A stretch of 36,640 nucleotides of DNA from Christensenellaceae bacterium. GTDB taxonomy: Bacteria > Bacillota > Clostridia > Christensenellales > Aristaeellaceae. Both the position numbers and the translations under genes were made by a program. Below the pieces are notes generated by a model. That model saw only the letters and a program-made list of their open reading frames with translations, was not told where the DNA came from and searched no databases. The stretch is taken from NCBI GenBank assembly GCA_012797085.1, contig JAAZPT010000191.1, positions 1 through 36,640 on the forward strand. The letters are read 5' to 3'. Of the stretch, positions 6,821 to 14,768 are shown piece after piece; position 1 is the first letter of the stretch, and each line of letters opens with the position of its first letter.

Positions 6821-8643
6821 TATTTATTTAATATTTGCATAAACTCATCACCGGTGATGGTTTCCTTTTCAAGTAGATAATTGGATAGTTCGTGCAATTT
6901 ATCGATGTTTTCCTCAAGGGATTTTTTTGCATTTTCATGGGATGTTTTTATTATGTTCAACACTTCTTCATCGATAAGCTTGCTTGTTTCGGAGGAGCAT
7001 GTTAATGTGCTGTCGCCACCAAGGTAACGGTTTTGAGAAGTTTCTAATGCCATCATGTTAAATCTTTCGCTCATACCGTATTTTGTAACCATTTGTCTTG
7101 ATATTTGTGTAGCTCTTTCTATATCGTTTGAGGCTCCCGTTGTAATTTGGTTGAATACTACTTCTTCAGCGGCTCTACCTCCACATAAAACCTCTATCTT
7201 CTGTAAAAGTTTTTCCTTTGTTAACAAGTAAGTATCGGCTTCTTCAACCTGCATTGTATAACCTAATGCACCGGAAGTTCTTGGAATTATTGTGATTTTT
7301 TGTACAGGGGCAGCATTTTTTTGCTTTGCAGCAACCAATGCGTGGCCAATTTCATGATAGGCAACAATACGTTTTTCTTCATCACTCAGTATGGCGTTCT
7401 TCTTTTGTTGTCCGGCTATAACAGTTTCAATTGATTCTTCAAGATCATGGGTTGAAACGGTATCACGATTCATCCTTACAGCACGCAAGGCTGCCTCGTT
7501 TACTATATTTGCAACCTCCGCTCCGGATACGCCGGCAGTCATCCTTGCAATAAGATGGTGGTCTATATTACCATCGGTTTTTACGCCTCTTAAATGAACC
7601 TTTAGTATATCTATTCTACCTTGTAAATCCGGTAATTCCATTCTAACTTGCCTGTCAAACCTACCGGGACGTAATAATGCGGGGTCTAATATTTCCGGCC
7701 TGTTTGTAGCTGCAAGTATTATAACACCTTTATTGCTTTCAAAACCGTCCATCTCGGTTAGCAATTGGTTTAATGTTTGCTCGCGCTCATCGTTTGATGT
7801 CATTGAGCCATCACGCTTTTTACCTATTGTATCAATCTCGTCTATAAACACTATACAAGGAGCATGTTTTGAGGCTTGGTCAAATAACTCTCTAACCTTT
7901 GCGGCACCACGGCCAACAAACATTTCTACGAATTCACTGCCTGATATTGCAAAAAACGGAACATCGGCTTCACCGGCAACAGCCTTTGCTATAAGGGTTT
8001 TACCTGTTCCCGGAGGGCCAACTAACAGCACACCCTTAGGGCATTTAGCACCAATTTCTTCGTATTTTTTGGGGTTTTTTAAGAAATCAATAATCTCAAT
8101 TAAAGATTCTTTGGCTTCCTCTTGACCGGCCACATCATCAAAGGTTTTTTTGCCTTCTTCAGGTTTATATACACGGGCAACCTTTTGACCGCCAATATTT
8201 AAACCTGCGCCGCCCATTCTTTTTTGAAAGTTTTTTGCCAAAAACCTTCCCATTAGCATGAACAAAACTATTGGGAATATATAGCTCATTAAAAAGCTTA
8301 AAAAGATGTTGGGACGCTCGGGAATAGCTTTACCGAAAGGTATATCCTTTTCGTGTAATTTTTCTATCAGTGTGGGGTCATCAACTACGCCGGTTTTAAA
8401 ATATAAATTTCGCTCCCCTTCCTTAACTACATAAGAAATTTGCGCATCTTCTATTTCAACGGCAACTACTTTGTTATCATCTAATGCATTTAAAAAGTCG
8501 CTGTAAGTTGATGTAACTTGTTTTTGGTATGCTATCATTGGAAATACTACCCAGTTTAATACAAAAATAACAATTAAAACTATGGCATAGTACGCTAATA
8601 GTCTTTTCCTTACTTCTTTATCATTGTTTGGCTTTATGTTCAT
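6820..8643 (-). CDS. ftsH: ATP-dependent zinc metalloprotease FtsH
   Basis: This is a membrane-anchored AAA+ protease of about 607 residues that degrades misfolded membrane proteins and short-lived regulators. A first membrane helix lies near residues 15-37, a small extracytoplasmic domain follows, and a second helix is near 103-123. The AAA module has Walker A GPPGTGKT (199-206), Walker B CIVFIDEID, and the second region of homology ATNRPEILDPALLRPGRFDR. The M41 zinc motif is HEIGH (420-424), with the distal acidic ligand region TTGASNDIERAT. The start was set at the ATG at 8643, 11 nt after GGAGG; the in-frame ATG at 8655 directly abuts GGAGG and is unlikely. HEIGH replaces the common HEAGH. 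A divergent TetR gene suggests this copy is specially regulated. Confidence 0.95.
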   Translation of the reverse strand: MNIKPNNDKEVRKRLLAYYAIVLIVIFVLNWVVFPMIAYQKQVTSTYSDFLNALDDNKVVAVEIEDAQISYVVKEGERNLYFKTGVVDDPTLIEKLHEKDIPFGKAIPERPNIFLSFLMSYIFPIVLFMLMGRFLAKNFQKRMGGAGLNIGGQKVARVYKPEEGKKTFDDVAGQEEAKESLIEIIDFLKNPKKYEEIGAKCPKGVLLVGPPGTGKTLIAKAVAGEADVPFFAISGSEFVEMFVGRGAAKVRELFDQASKHAPCIVFIDEIDTIGKKRDGSMTSNDEREQTLNQLLTEMDGFESNKGVIILAATNRPEILDPALLRPGRFDRQVRMELPDLQGRIDILKVHLRGVKTDGNIDHHLIARMTAGVSGAEVANIVNEAALRAVRMNRDTVSTHDLEESIETVIAGQQKKNAILSDEEKRIVAYHEIGHALVAAKQKNAAPVQKITIIPRTSGALGYTMQVEEADTYLLTKEKLLQKIEVLCGGRAAEEVVFNQITTGASNDIERATQISRQMVTKYGMSERFNMMALETSQNRYLGGDSTLTCSSETSKLIDEEVLNIIKTSHENAKKSLEENIDKLHELSNYLLEKETITGDEFMQILNK

Positions 8644-8670
8644 ATTTCTACCCATCCTCCTTATTTTTTA

Positions 8671-8733
8671 TGTTGACTTAACAACATGCTATGATATAAT
8701 TATAACAACACGTTGTTGTATTTAGAACAACAT
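8671..8733. promoter_or_regulatory. Putative TetR operator array between ftsH and tetR
   Basis: The region has several ACAACA/TGTTGT inverted repeats: TGTTG-ACTTAA-CAACA at 8671-8686, the perfect ACAACA-CGT-TGTTGT at 8705-8719, and a further half-site ACAACA near 8727. The first overlaps the -35 of the TetR promoter and the second lies about where transcription starts. This layout fits repression of the TetR gene by its own product and possibly of the divergent ftsH. Binding is inferred. Confidence 0.6.
8673..8700 (+). promoter_or_regulatory. Promoter of the TetR gene
   Basis: TTGACT (8673-8678), a 16-nt spacer, and TATAAT (8695-8700) with a TGA extension. It is a strong sigma-A-type promoter embedded in the inverted repeats. 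Confidence 0.7.
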
Positions 8734-8742
8734 TTCTTTAAA

Positions 8743-8776
8743 ATAGTGTAGTATTTTTAATAGTGTAGTATTTTTA
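8743..8776 (+). repeat. Perfect 17-bp tandem duplication in the tetR leader
   Basis: Two identical head-to-tail copies of ATAGTGTAGTATTTTTA (8743-8759 and 8760-8776) lie between the promoter and the ribosome-binding site of the TetR gene. The duplication creates no new gene. Confidence 0.9.
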
Positions 8777-8787
8777 TGGAGGATATT

Positions 8788-9372
8788 ATGAGATTAATTA
8801 AGGAATCAAGAATTAAAAATCAAACTAAACATAACTTTATGCAAGCTTTTTTGGACTTGTATCTTGAAAATAGCAAACAAAAAATATCTGTAAAAAGTAT
8901 TACTGAAAAAGCGGGATATAATAGAGGTACATTTTACAATTACTTTAATGATGTTGAAGATTTAAGAACTGCTATAGAAAATGAACTTATACCGGATGAG
9001 AAGGATTTTGAACTGATTCGCGATTTAATAAAGAATGATCCAAAAAAATCCTTAGATCATATGTTTACGCTGCTTAAAGCAAAAAGTGATGCTTTGCTTT
9101 ATATGATTAATAAAGAAGGCAACATGGAACTTTTTAATAAAATTTTAAACAATATAAAGCCGCAGCTTAAAAAAACTATAAGTCCTGATAAAAGCCTAAG
9201 TGAAAAAGAGATAGACTTTATTTTAGAAATCTATATTATAATATTGATTACATCATTAAAATTTGTAAATATTCATGCTAAAAATGATATAGAAAAACTA
9301 AGAACACCGGTTTGTAATATACTTGAAAACGGTGTGTTAAGGTATTTATATACCAATGAATACGATAATTAA
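8788..9372 (+). CDS. TetR/AcrR-family transcriptional regulator
   Basis: The 194-residue protein has a TetR DNA-binding domain in its first 55 residues: a helix (NQTKHNFMQAFLDLYLE), then the helix-turn-helix ISVKSITEKAGYNRGTFYNYF followed by DLRTAI. The C-terminal half is helical and would bind an unknown ligand. The ATG at 8788 is preceded by GGAGG at 7-nt spacing; the upstream in-frame ATG at 8776 overlaps that site. The gene is divergent from ftsH and the shared spacer holds palindromes, so its likely targets are itself and ftsH (inference). Confidence 0.88.
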   Translation: MRLIKESRIKNQTKHNFMQAFLDLYLENSKQKISVKSITEKAGYNRGTFYNYFNDVEDLRTAIENELIPDEKDFELIRDLIKNDPKKSLDHMFTLLKAKSDALLYMINKEGNMELFNKILNNIKPQLKKTISPDKSLSEKEIDFILEIYIIILITSLKFVNIHAKNDIEKLRTPVCNILENGVLRYLYTNEYDN

Positions 9373-9385
9373 TTTTTTAAAGCAA

Positions 9386-9408
9386 AAACATCCCATTTGG
9401 GATGTTTT
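9386..9408. terminator. Bidirectional terminator
   Basis: AAACATCCC - ATTT - GGGATGTTTT lies between the convergent TetR gene and the small minus-strand gene. A and T tracts flank both sides. Confidence 0.8.
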
Positions 9409-9409
9409 G

Positions 9410-9697
9410 TTAATTATTGTTTAAGTATTTTTCAAGATGCTCTTTACGTTCAGCAAGCTCCATTTTTTCCAAGGAATAGGGGTCAAGGAGTATAAAGTGA
9501 ATTACATTGCCTTTTTTATCATAGCCCACAATGGCTTCGCCATCTAAACTGTCGGCATGTTCTCGACGTACAATATAGCTGTCATTGCTATATAGCTCTA
9601 TTGCTATTTGTGCAAAATATTCTCTTTTTTTAATATATTCCTTTAGCTTATTGTTTGATATGTAATAAACATCAACTAAGGTCATATTGGGTACCAT
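9410..9697 (-). CDS. Small protein of unknown function
   Basis: This 95-residue soluble protein is not one I recognise. It has a predicted strand/helix pattern (TLVDVYYISNNKLKEYI, EGE-like acidic patches, HFILLDPYSLEKMEL) and no membrane segment or cysteine motif. The start was set at the ATG at 9697, because GGAGG sits about 7 nt upstream within the last codons of the phosphatase gene; a longer in-frame reading to 9733 would overlap the phosphatase and has no such site. It begins 1 nt after the phosphatase stop, so the two are one operon and translationally coupled. Confidence 0.7.
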   Translation of the reverse strand: MVPNMTLVDVYYISNNKLKEYIKKREYFAQIAIELYSNDSYIVRREHADSLDGEAIVGYDKKGNVIHFILLDPYSLEKMELAERKEHLEKYLNNN

Positions 9698-9698
9698 A

Positions 9699-10394
9699 TC
9701 AGCCCTCCATTTGCGCAATGGAAACAGCATCAAAAATATTTTTTACGGTATATGTGGCCTTTTCACTCGGCTCTGAAGAGTAAGGGGAAATATAAACGGA
9801 ATCTACTCCGGCATTATTTGCCGCTGCAATATCGGATGTTAAGCGATCTCCAATAACAAGTACTTTGCTTTTATCTGTAATTCCAGCATCTTTCATTGCA
9901 TCAAAAATCATTTTAGGGTCAGGCTTATGGGCTCCTACTTCTTCGCTGATGTAAGACTTATGTATATACGCATATAAGGGATTGCTCTCATTCATACGGG
10001 AATGTTGTACTTGAGCAATACCGTTTGTAATTATACAAATTTTATGGCTTTTGCTAACAGCTTTTACAAAATCAAGGGCACCGTCCAACAAAAAACGGCC
10101 TTGCATAAGCTCTTTTATAAAATGGTCCGCCATGTCCTTTGCTAAAGAGCCATCTTTACCAAGCTCTACTAAAAGCAATCTAAAACGCTCTATTTTTAAA
10201 GCCTCTTGTGTAATTTCCTTTCTTTCCAGAGCTTCCCAAAGGCTTAAATTTATTTCTGCATACCTTGTAACAGTTTTTTCATCCGAGGGTAAACCGAAAC
10301 TTTTTAATGTATTGCTTATTGCCACATGTTCGCTTTTATCAAAGTCTAAAAGAGTTCCGTCAGCATCCACCAATATCAGGGAGTATTTAAACAA
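9699..10394 (-). CDS. HAD-superfamily nucleotidase, YjjG-like
   Basis: The 231-residue HAD hydrolase has motif I DADGTLLDFDKSE (nucleophile and acid/base aspartates at residues 10 and 12), motif II IITNG, the lysine-containing segment SEEVGAHKPDPKMIF (motif III), and motif IV VIGDRLTSDIAAANNAG. The alpha-helical cap between motifs I and II and the length fit the YjjG/YfnB nucleotidase group, which removes phosphate from nucleoside monophosphates, including unusual pyrimidines. The start is a TTG about 9 nt after GGAGG. It shares an operon with the small unknown gene downstream. Confidence 0.85.
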   Translation of the reverse strand: MFKYSLILVDADGTLLDFDKSEHVAISNTLKSFGLPSDEKTVTRYAEINLSLWEALERKEITQEALKIERFRLLLVELGKDGSLAKDMADHFIKELMQGRFLLDGALDFVKAVSKSHKICIITNGIAQVQHSRMNESNPLYAYIHKSYISEEVGAHKPDPKMIFDAMKDAGITDKSKVLVIGDRLTSDIAAANNAGVDSVYISPYSSEPSEKATYTVKNIFDAVSIAQMEG

Positions 10395-10422
10395 AATGGC
10401 ACCTCCAATATTTTGTATTAAA

Positions 10423-10431
10423 ATTATAACA
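10423..10431 (-). promoter_or_regulatory. Extended -10 promoter for the HAD phosphatase gene
   Basis: On the minus strand TGTTATAAT forms an extended -10 about 30 nt before the start codon. The -35 is weak (TGGTTA at 10451-10446). Confidence 0.45.
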
Positions 10432-10484
10432 GAATAATGTTAAAATAACCATATCAAACACTCATTAAGCAGTTATGATGTAAT

Positions 10485-10513
10485 TTGTTAAGGAATAAAT
10501 ATTATGTTATAAT
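10485..10513 (+). promoter_or_regulatory. Promoter of the DUF624-to-zinc-ribbon operon
   Basis: TTGTTA (10485-10490), a 17-nt spacer, and TATAAT (10508-10513) with a TG extension. It lies 28 nt before the first gene of the operon. Confidence 0.7.
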
Positions 10514-10541
10514 ATATTATTATTTTTAAGGGAGTTATTGT

Positions 10542-11564
10542 ATGTTTTCAAAATTAGTGAATCGCTTTTATTATGGTAAAAGTGGTAAAGGTGATTATAC
10601 AAGGGGCGATATGCCTAAAAATAGAATAGAATTATTTTTTACAACATTAAAGGTAAGGTTTTCTGCTCTTATAAGGCTTAATTTAATATATTTTGTTGTT
10701 TGGCTGCCTATGATATTAGTGTTAATGAATGCTGTTACATTATGGATAGGCGGGCTAAGTACATTAAATGAGATGGCAGCAAACTTAAGTGTTGATGAAA
10801 TTGCCATAAGAACAGCGGAATTCAAGGTATTTCAACATAGTTTAATTTTAAGAACACTATTGTATTTAGTGCCTTGTATTTTAATAACCGGTCCTGTTAC
10901 TGCCGGAGTATCCTATGATGTTCGTAATTGGGCAAGGGATCAACATGCTTTTCTTTGGAGTGACTTTAAAGATGCCTTGAAGGAAAACTGGAAACAAGCC
11001 CTTGGAATTTCTGCAATAACATCTGTATTACCCTTATTATCCTACCTTTGCTATTATTTTTACGGCCAAATGGCGCGGAATAATATTGTGTTTTATGTTC
11101 CTCTTATTTTAGCTTTACTTGCAGCTCTTATGTGGTGGCTTGCTTTAACATATTTTTACTTTTTAATTATAGGCTATAAGCTTAAATTTAAGGATGTAAT
11201 TCGCAACGGTTTTCTTTTGGCAATTGCTCGCTTTCCTCAAACGTTGATTATAAAGCTTATGAGCCTTATACCAATAGCTATAGGTGTAATAATTGCTACA
11301 TTTGTTGGCATACAATGGGGTATGTTAGTACCGATAGCCTTTTACTTTATTATAGGTTTCAGCCTTATGCGCTTTATATATGCCAGCTATGCTGTAGCCG
11401 TATTTGATAAGCTGCTTAACCCAAGAATCGAAGGAGCACCTATAAATATGGGCCTTAGGGATGATAAATATAATGAAATTGAAGAAGAAATCAAGGCCGG
11501 CATGAAAGAAGAAAATGCCGTTTATATAGAAGTTGAAGATGATGAGCCTAAGGTGGATTTGTAA
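10542..11564 (+). CDS. YesL-like DUF624 membrane protein
   Basis: The 340-residue membrane protein has about five or six helices. The start of the first helix region (FFTTLKVRFSALIRLNLIYFVVWLP) and the later pattern TGPVTAGVSYDVRNWARDQHAFLWSDF match my memory of DUF624 (YesL) proteins, which are often encoded near sugar uptake genes. The last 50 residues are charged and acidic (IEEEIKAGMKEE, VEVEDDEP-like) and probably cytoplasmic. GGGAG precedes the ATG. Its TAA overlaps the ATG of the next gene by one base (TAATG), so the methyltransferase is translationally coupled. No reaction can be assigned. Confidence 0.72.
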   Translation: MFSKLVNRFYYGKSGKGDYTRGDMPKNRIELFFTTLKVRFSALIRLNLIYFVVWLPMILVLMNAVTLWIGGLSTLNEMAANLSVDEIAIRTAEFKVFQHSLILRTLLYLVPCILITGPVTAGVSYDVRNWARDQHAFLWSDFKDALKENWKQALGISAITSVLPLLSYLCYYFYGQMARNNIVFYVPLILALLAALMWWLALTYFYFLIIGYKLKFKDVIRNGFLLAIARFPQTLIIKLMSLIPIAIGVIIATFVGIQWGMLVPIAFYFIIGFSLMRFIYASYAVAVFDKLLNPRIEGAPINMGLRDDKYNEIEEEIKAGMKEENAVYIEVEDDEPKVDL

Positions 11565-12301
11565 TGTATACGGATTTTGCAAGTGTTTATGACTCCTTGA
11601 TGCAAGATGTGGATTATGAAGCCTGGTCAAATTATTATATCTCTATAATGGACGGCATAAACAAAAATGCTAAAACTATTGTGGAATGTGCCTGTGGTAC
11701 CGGTAATTTAAGCCTATATTTTGCTCAAAGATATGAGCTTATAGCCCTTGACAGCTCCACACAAATGCTTGATATTGCCAGTCGAAAAGCAAGGGAGCAA
11801 GCTCTTGATATACGGTTTGTAAAACAAAAAATGCAAAATTTAAGCCTACATAAACCCGTTGATTTTGTACTTGCTACCTGTGATGGAGTAAACTATATTA
11901 CAAACAAAGATGATGCAATTTCTTTTTTTAAAAGAGCATTTAATTCTTTAAAGGCAGGCGGAGCATTGATATTTGATGTTTCATCAAAGTATAAGCTCAG
12001 CACAATATTGCCCTCTCAACTTTGGTTTGAAGACAGGGAGGATATAAGCTATTTTTGGATAAATGAGTATGATAAAAAGGAAAACCTGTTGCATTTAAAC
12101 CTCAGCATATTTGTAAAACAAAAGCTGGATTTGTATAAACGCATTGATGAATACCAAAAACAAAAGGCTTTTGATATTGATGAGTATAAACAAATGCTAA
12201 ATGTTTCAGGCTTTAGCAAAGTAAATATATATGGTGATAAAAACTTTAACTACCCGAAAGACAATGAAGAAAGGTTGCATATTATTGCAATACGCGAATA
12301 A
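11564..12301 (+). CDS. Class I SAM-dependent methyltransferase
   Basis: The 245-residue protein has the Rossmann-type methyltransferase pattern. Motif I is VECACGTGNLSLYFA (SAM binding, about residues 42-56), the acidic end of strand 2 is IALDSST, and motif IV is VDFVLATCDGVNYI, followed by SLKAGGALIFDVSS. The N-terminal YTDFASVYDSLMQDVDY is typical of Firmicute YqeM/YbaJ-like small-molecule methyltransferases. The substrate is unknown. It overlaps the preceding gene by one base, and hslO begins at the next base after its stop. Confidence 0.85.
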   Translation: MYTDFASVYDSLMQDVDYEAWSNYYISIMDGINKNAKTIVECACGTGNLSLYFAQRYELIALDSSTQMLDIASRKAREQALDIRFVKQKMQNLSLHKPVDFVLATCDGVNYITNKDDAISFFKRAFNSLKAGGALIFDVSSKYKLSTILPSQLWFEDREDISYFWINEYDKKENLLHLNLSIFVKQKLDLYKRIDEYQKQKAFDIDEYKQMLNVSGFSKVNIYGDKNFNYPKDNEERLHIIAIRE

Positions 12302-13210
12302 ATGAGTAATACAATAAAATTTCCCTATAAAAACAACAAAGAAGATAGAATAGTTCATGCTACTATTGCCGATGGCCAAGCCTCTATATTAATTATAGAA
12401 GCAAAAAACACAATAGCAAAGGCGGCATCAATACACAATACAAGCCCGGTTTGCACAGCCGCCTTCGGCAGAACATTAATTGCCACAGCCATGTTGGGTG
12501 TAAGGTTAAAAAGCGATAAATCGTCAGTAACGGTAACTGTTGACGGTGGAGGACCCATAGGTAAAATTACTGCCGTATCAAACGGTAAAACATTAAAGGG
12601 TTACCTTAGTGTACCCAATATAATTGTGCCTAACAGAACGGACGGAAAGCTTGATGTGGCTGCAGTAGTCGGCACGGATGGCCTTATTACCGTTGTAAAG
12701 GATATGGGTATGAAAGCTCCCTATATTGGTCAAACGGAAATGGTCAGTGGCGAAATAGGGGAGGATTTTGCTCTTTACTTTATGAAAAGCGAGCAACAGC
12801 CTTCAATTGTATCCCTTGGTGTGCTTGTAAGCGGCGACCATGTTTTATCGGCGGGCGGTGTGCTTGTTGCTCCTTTACCCGGCTGCAGTGATGAGGTTTT
12901 AGATGCCCTGGAAGTCAGAACAATGCTTATGAGTGACATTAGCCATGACCTTTTGGATAATGATGGTGAAACACTTATAGAAAAATGGTTTGGTGGATTA
13001 GACCCTATAATTTTAGGTGTAAGCCCATTAGACTATGTTTGCGATTGCTCAAAGGAGAGAATGGAAAAAGCGCTTATTTCCCTTGGTAAAAAAGAATTAC
13101 AGGAAATTGCCGATGATGATCAAGAGGGTGTGGAAATGATTTGCCATTTCTGCCATAAAAATCACTATTTTAATAATGAAGAAATACTACAACTAATTAA
13201 AAAAATATAG
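12302..13210 (+). CDS. hslO: Redox-regulated chaperone Hsp33
   Basis: The 302-residue chaperone is activated by oxidation of a zinc-bound cysteine switch. The switch is complete: CDC at residues 247-249 and CHFC at 281-284, spaced 31 residues apart (family range about 27-32). The N-terminal domain has the family segments CTAAFGRTLIATAMLG and VTVDGGGPIGKI, and GYLSVPN follows. The start ATG directly follows the TAA of the methyltransferase gene, so translation is probably coupled. Hsp33 protects unfolding proteins during oxidative stress, which fits an anaerobe facing oxygen exposure. Confidence 0.96.
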   Translation: MSNTIKFPYKNNKEDRIVHATIADGQASILIIEAKNTIAKAASIHNTSPVCTAAFGRTLIATAMLGVRLKSDKSSVTVTVDGGGPIGKITAVSNGKTLKGYLSVPNIIVPNRTDGKLDVAAVVGTDGLITVVKDMGMKAPYIGQTEMVSGEIGEDFALYFMKSEQQPSIVSLGVLVSGDHVLSAGGVLVAPLPGCSDEVLDALEVRTMLMSDISHDLLDNDGETLIEKWFGGLDPIILGVSPLDYVCDCSKERMEKALISLGKKELQEIADDDQEGVEMICHFCHKNHYFNNEEILQLIKKI

Positions 13211-13220
13211 GGTGATAAAC

Positions 13221-14042
13221 ATGAAACTAATTGATTTTGATGCAAAGCTTACTACATATATAGAAGAAAATGCAAATTATGATGCCCTTGAAGGTTTAAG
13301 TGAGGAAAAAATGGCCGAAGTGCTTGATGAAATGTCTTTCACATTGTATGAGACCTTTATGAATGAGCCTAAGTCTTGGTTATCCGGAAAAAGACCGAAT
13401 GAATACTTTGATTCCTTCAGTAATGAAGAAATTATTGATATGTATTTAGAGTATTTTAAACAATTTGGCAGCCCACCGGATTTGCTTATTTCAAAAATGG
13501 TACAAATAGGCTTGGCTATTGAAAAGAATGTGTTTGATATTATTAATAATGGAAACAATTCCGAAAACATTAAAATGACAAGTATGGGTATATTAGAGGA
13601 TATGGGCAGTACTTTGCCTATGGATACCTATATAAAAATGCAGGTGAACAGAAGAAAACATGATGATATAGCCGACTTGGCCATGGAAATTTTAAAATAC
13701 ATGCCCAATGATGATGTTAAAAATAAAATGATTGAAGTATTTGAAATATCAAACGAATATGGCAAAGATGCCATGTTGGATATTTTAGCAAAACCCAACT
13801 GTGATGACATGGTTTTTAAATATGTTTTAAATACTTTTTCAATTGCTGAAGATAAGGAATTATATGCACATTATCTAAATAATATTGGCGACGACAGAGC
13901 TTTACCTACCTTGCTTGAAGCCGCCGAGTTTGCAAATTATGTAGACTGGCTTGAAATAAGGCTTGCAATTGAAAGTCTTGGAGGAACATGCCCTGAAAGG
14001 GATTTTAAAAACGATCCTATGTTTAGGGAGTTACATAAGTAG
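13221..14042 (+). CDS. All-helical protein of unknown function, HEAT-like
   Basis: The 273-residue cytoplasmic protein is not in a family I recognise. Its sequence is a run of amphipathic helices with short loops and Asp/Asn-rich turns, such as DIADLAMEILKYMPNDDVKNKMIEVF and, near the C-terminus, DDRALPTLLEAAEFANYVDWL, which resemble HEAT/armadillo-type repeats. There is no signal, membrane segment or catalytic motif. The ATG at 13221 follows GGGTGAT at suitable spacing; a GTG at 13212 is in frame but overlaps that site. It sits in the hslO operon just after hslO, which could suggest a proteostasis or scaffolding role, but this is only context. Confidence 0.7.
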   Translation: MKLIDFDAKLTTYIEENANYDALEGLSEEKMAEVLDEMSFTLYETFMNEPKSWLSGKRPNEYFDSFSNEEIIDMYLEYFKQFGSPPDLLISKMVQIGLAIEKNVFDIINNGNNSENIKMTSMGILEDMGSTLPMDTYIKMQVNRRKHDDIADLAMEILKYMPNDDVKNKMIEVFEISNEYGKDAMLDILAKPNCDDMVFKYVLNTFSIAEDKELYAHYLNNIGDDRALPTLLEAAEFANYVDWLEIRLAIESLGGTCPERDFKNDPMFRELHK

Positions 14043-14063
14043 AATAAAGAAACAGGTGATTAT

Positions 14064-14753
14064 TTGATAACATTAAAAGAAGTAAAAAAGAACAGCAGTA
14101 TAAAAACCCTTGTAGAAGCCGGCAATCATTACCTTGATATGCTGGGTTATACTGACCATGGGCCAAGGCATTTGGGCTATGTAAGCAAGGTTGCAAGCTA
14201 TATTCTAAAAACCCTCGAATATTCTGACAGGGAAGCTGAATTGGCTAAAATAGCCGGTTGGGTACATGATGTCGGCAATGCTATAAATAGGGAAAACCAT
14301 GGATCCCTTGGTGCGACATTGCTTTTTCCCATATTAAAGGAAATGGAAATGCCTTTGGAAGATGCTGTTGCGGTTATAACTGCAGTGGGTAACCATGAAG
14401 AACAAAACGGTTCTGTAACTGATACCATAAGTGCAGCCCTTGTAATAGGCGATAAAAGTGATGCTCATAAGTCGAGGGTTAGAAGAAAACAGCCGGATTT
14501 AAGCGATATTCATGATAGAGTGAATTATTCCATACAAAAAAATGAGGTATTAGTTTTAAAGGAAGAAAGAGTAATAAGGCAAAACCTTGTTATGGATGAT
14601 GAGATTTCCAGTGTTTTTGAATATTGTAAAATTTATACTGATAGAATATCCATGTGCCAGGATGCAGCGGAATTCCTTGGTTGCAACTTTGAGTTGTTTA
14701 TTAATGAAAGGCCGGTGCATAGGCTAAGCAGGCACATAAAAACAACGCTCTAA
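14064..14753 (+). CDS. HD-domain phosphohydrolase
   Basis: The 229-residue metal-dependent HD protein shows the pattern H...HD...H...D: DHGPRHLGYVSKVASYI (first His), GWVHDVGNAINRENHG (the HD doublet), AVGNHEEQ (helix with His), and VIGDKSDAHKSR (last Asp). Proteins of this kind in Clostridia are annotated as HD phosphohydrolases, and the substrate is unknown. The start is a TTG about 6 nt after AGGTGAT. The next gene begins 15 nt downstream. Confidence 0.85.
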   Translation: MITLKEVKKNSSIKTLVEAGNHYLDMLGYTDHGPRHLGYVSKVASYILKTLEYSDREAELAKIAGWVHDVGNAINRENHGSLGATLLFPILKEMEMPLEDAVAVITAVGNHEEQNGSVTDTISAALVIGDKSDAHKSRVRRKQPDLSDIHDRVNYSIQKNEVLVLKEERVIRQNLVMDDEISSVFEYCKIYTDRISMCQDAAEFLGCNFELFINERPVHRLSRHIKTTL

Positions 14754-14768
14754 ACCAGAGGTGATTTA

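Noticed and set aside
7733-8125. 130-codon plus-strand open frame inside ftsH
   Set aside because: It is a shadow of the ftsH coding sequence on the other strand.
8701-8780. CRISPR-like short repeats near the TetR gene
   Set aside because: The repeats are a single 17-bp tandem duplication and promoter palindromes, without spacers or cas genes.
10051-10437. 128-codon plus-strand open frame over the HAD phosphatase gene
   Set aside because: The opposite strand carries all HAD motifs in order; this frame has no family signature or ribosome-binding site.
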